DNA of 35,719 nucleotides from Sphingobacteriales bacterium (GTDB lineage: Bacteria > Bacteroidota > Bacteroidia > Chitinophagales > Chitinophagaceae), in the NCBI GenBank assembly GCA_023251235.1, contig JAHEZE010000023.1, positions 1 through 35,719 on the forward strand, given 5' to 3'. How positions within the stretch are numbered: the stretch's first letter is position 1; every line of letters starts with the position of its first letter. Shown here one piece after another: positions 33,841-35,719 of this stretch. A program made the position numbers and the translations under genes. The notes below the pieces were generated by a model. It saw only the letters and a list, made by a program, of their open reading frames with translations. It ran no database searches and was not told the origin of the DNA.

Positions 33841-34737
33841 ATGTACTATATTGTTTTCAGTTTCGTTTACCTGATATCACTTTTACCACTCAGAATTTTA
33901 TATCTTTTATCAGACCTTGTTTATTTTTTCATTTATTATGTTTTTGGCTACCGGAAAGATGTTGTCATGAAAAATCTCCGGAACAGTTTTCCCGAAAAAA
34001 CTGAAGTACAGTTAAAAACAATTGCCCGGAAGTTTTACAGAAATTTTATGGATAACTGGATTGAGACCATTAAACTTATTTCAATCAGCAAAGAAGCTTT
34101 AAACAAACGAATAAGCGGAAACTTTGATGTATTCAGGCAGTTATATGAAACAGGTAAATCTGTACAAGTGAACCTGGGTCATTTTTTCAATTGGGAAATC
34201 ATGACCTTGTATACAGGCATTCAGCAGCCCTTCACTTTTCTAACAGTATACCTGCCACAAAACAATAAAATAACAGATCGCTTGCTTCAATTCATACGGG
34301 GACGTTGGGGAAATCCCCAGCTACCTGCGAAGGATATTACCAGGGCAATTATTCCATGGAGAAAAAAGCAATACTTACTGGCATTAGGCGCTGATCAGAG
34401 CCCGGCTAATAGAGATAATGTCTATTGGCTATATTTTCTTCATCAACCCGCAGCATTTGTAAAAGGCCCGGAAAAATTTGCCCGTTTTCAGAATATTCCT
34501 GTAGTGATGATGACTACTACCCGCCCAAAACGCGGGCATTATCATTTTGATTATTTCCTGCTGGCCAATGACCCAAAAAGTTTACCGGATGGTGAACTGA
34601 TCCGCCGCTATGTTCAGCATCTGGAAAAAAATATTTGTGAGCAACCTGAAATTTATCTTTGGAGCCACCGGCGCTGGAAACATTCCTGGAAGCCGGAGTA
34701 TAAAGATTTGTGGGTTGATCATATTCAAATGCCATAG
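33841..34737 (+). CDS. LpxL/HtrB-type lysophospholipid acyltransferase (first copy)
   Basis: A 298-aa membrane-associated acyltransferase of the LpxL/LpxM (HtrB/MsbB) family, which adds secondary acyl chains to lipid A or related lipids at the inner membrane. An N-terminal TM segment (about 5-36), the catalytic H-x4-E motif HFFNWE (114-119), GADQSPANRDNVYWLYFL, and the conserved end WSHRRWKHSWKPEYKD are visible. The frame is open from a TTG at 33781, but the ATG at 33841 (MYYIVFSFVYLISLLPLR) aligns exactly with the paralog downstream and is chosen. It is followed 29 nt later by the paralog on the same strand. Confidence 0.88.
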   Translation: MYYIVFSFVYLISLLPLRILYLLSDLVYFFIYYVFGYRKDVVMKNLRNSFPEKTEVQLKTIARKFYRNFMDNWIETIKLISISKEALNKRISGNFDVFRQLYETGKSVQVNLGHFFNWEIMTLYTGIQQPFTFLTVYLPQNNKITDRLLQFIRGRWGNPQLPAKDITRAIIPWRKKQYLLALGADQSPANRDNVYWLYFLHQPAAFVKGPEKFARFQNIPVVMMTTTRPKRGHYHFDYFLLANDPKSLPDGELIRRYVQHLEKNICEQPEIYLWSHRRWKHSWKPEYKDLWVDHIQMP

Positions 34738-34766
34738 CAGAGCACCTAATGCTATAAATTAGTATT

Positions 34767-35645
34767 ATGTATTATTTTATTTACGGGTTTCTTTACCTTA
34801 TCTCATTATTACCATTAAGATTTCTTTATTTATTCAGCGATGCTGTTTATGGCTTTGTTTATTATATACTGGGATATAGGAAAAAAGTGGTAATAAGCAA
34901 TTTGAAAATTGCTTTTCCGGGTAAAACAGAAGCAGAAAGAATCAGTATTGCAAAAAAATTCTATCACAATCTTATTGATATGTTTATTGAGACCATTAAG
35001 ATGGTTTCTGTATCGGATAAGGTTCTTGAAAAAAGATTTACTGCCAATTGGGAACTGATAAATTCCATTTATCAAAGTGGTAAAAGTGTACAATTGCATG
35101 TTGGGCATAATTTTAACTGGGAATGGGGTAATATGGTATTGACAAAGAATACTGTTTTTAAATTGCTGGCTGTTTACATGCCATTTACAAATAAAATAAT
35201 TGAACGGTTGTTTTACAAATTACGTACCCGCAACGGTGCCATTTTTTTGCGGGCTACACATATGAAAGAGGATTTTCTTTCCTATAAAAATTCACAATAT
35301 GTCCTTGGCCTGGTTGCCGATCAGAACCCTGGAGATCCCTATCATGCCTGGTGGTTTAATTTTTTTGGCAAGCCAACACCTTTTTTACAAGGTCCCGCCA
35401 GAGCCGCCATTTCCAATGATACGGCAGTTGTATTTGCATTCATCCATAAACCCCGCCGGGGTTATTATCATGCAGTTTTTACACTTGCTGCAGAAAATGC
35501 CCGGTTTTTCACAGAACAGGAGCTTACCCAAAAATTTGTATCATATATAGAAGAAGTGATAAAGAAATATCCGGACATGTGGCTCTGGAGTCATCGAAGA
35601 TGGAAGCATGAATGGAAACCGGAATATGGCCAGGTCATAAATTAG
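34767..35645 (+). CDS. LpxL/HtrB-type lysophospholipid acyltransferase (second copy)
   Basis: A 292-aa paralog of the preceding protein. The N-termini are nearly superposable (MYYFIYGFLYLISLLPLR) and the catalytic motif HNFNWE sits at the same residues, 114-119. DQNPGDPYHAWWFNFFG replaces the DQSPANRDNVYWLYFLH segment, and the end WSHRRWKHEWKPEYG is conserved. The two copies likely attach different acyl chains or act at different sites, as LpxL and LpxM do, but which is which cannot be told. A strong hairpin lies 3 nt past the stop. Confidence 0.88.
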   Translation: MYYFIYGFLYLISLLPLRFLYLFSDAVYGFVYYILGYRKKVVISNLKIAFPGKTEAERISIAKKFYHNLIDMFIETIKMVSVSDKVLEKRFTANWELINSIYQSGKSVQLHVGHNFNWEWGNMVLTKNTVFKLLAVYMPFTNKIIERLFYKLRTRNGAIFLRATHMKEDFLSYKNSQYVLGLVADQNPGDPYHAWWFNFFGKPTPFLQGPARAAISNDTAVVFAFIHKPRRGYYHAVFTLAAENARFFTEQELTQKFVSYIEEVIKKYPDMWLWSHRRWKHEWKPEYGQVIN

Positions 35646-35648
35646 AGA

Positions 35649-35670
35649 GGCTCCTGTAAAAACAGGAGCC
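35649..35670 (+). terminator. Hairpin after the acyltransferase pair
   Basis: A perfect 8-bp GC-rich stem GGCTCCTG (35649-35656) with CAGGAGCC (35663-35670) and a TAAAAA loop. It has no clear T-run after it, so it is a terminator-like hairpin or 3' stabiliser. The last 49 bases to the window end hold no gene. Confidence 0.6.
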
Positions 35671-35719
35671 GTATCTATGTACCAAAAAACAGTACATGAG
35701 AAAACTGATTTTATTTTTT

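Overview
The window looks like a chromosomal segment from a Bacteroidota bacterium, most likely family Chitinophagaceae. This rests on AT-rich composition, weak or absent Shine-Dalgarno sites, several TAnnTTTG-type -7 promoter motifs, a long-form IspG, a GldA-like ABC ATPase, many lipoproteins with short lipoboxes, and Omp85-like barrels ending in Phe. No tRNA, rRNA, CRISPR array, transposase, integrase or phage gene was seen. Gene density is high and no gap between genes exceeds about 230 bases.

Layout. 1-8.6 kb: an HD hydrolase fused to a Pycsar-type membrane effector domain (minus strand) is divergent from an SdiA-regulated/YjiK-like lipoprotein. Two large tandem paralogous envelope proteins follow: a purple-acid-phosphatase domain + kinase-like domain + outer-membrane barrel (1211 aa), and a shorter copy without the phosphatase (862 aa). 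8.6-18.7 kb (all minus strand): a GAF-domain protein, nth, a small anti-sigma-like protein, an FtsB/DivIC-like septum protein, eno, a GldA-like ABC ATPase, a GH130 lipoprotein, a beta-carbonic anhydrase, and a two-TM small protein with an MHS-family transporter. 18.8-22.5 kb: acs, an alpha/beta hydrolase and an L,D-transpeptidase. 22.7-26.0 kb (minus strand): a DUF4332 helix-hairpin-helix protein, an ECF sigma factor / membrane anti-sigma-like protein / outer-membrane barrel cassette, and a small one-TM protein. 26.2-35.7 kb: kbl, a lipoprotein on the minus strand, a 42-aa mini-lipoprotein with its own terminator, a class D beta-lactamase, ispG, a YhhN lysoplasmalogenase, nadB, and two tandem LpxL/HtrB-type acyltransferases.

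How the genes fit together. Most are core metabolism (glycolysis, acetyl-CoA, isoprenoid and NAD synthesis, threonine/glycine breakdown), DNA repair and envelope building. The envelope theme recurs: two barrel proteins, lipid A-type acyltransferases, L,D-transpeptidase, beta-lactamase, sigma/anti-sigma/barrel cassette. The MHS transporter, its small partner and divergent acs suggest organic-acid (possibly acetate) uptake feeding acetyl-CoA; this is inference.

The least ordinary items are the HD-PycTM fusion without a cyclase gene in the window, the phosphatase/kinase-like/barrel protein and its paralog, a 41-bp dispersed intergenic element with related copies, heptameric inverted repeats beside eno with a related heptad tract inside ispG, and the mini-lipoprotein.
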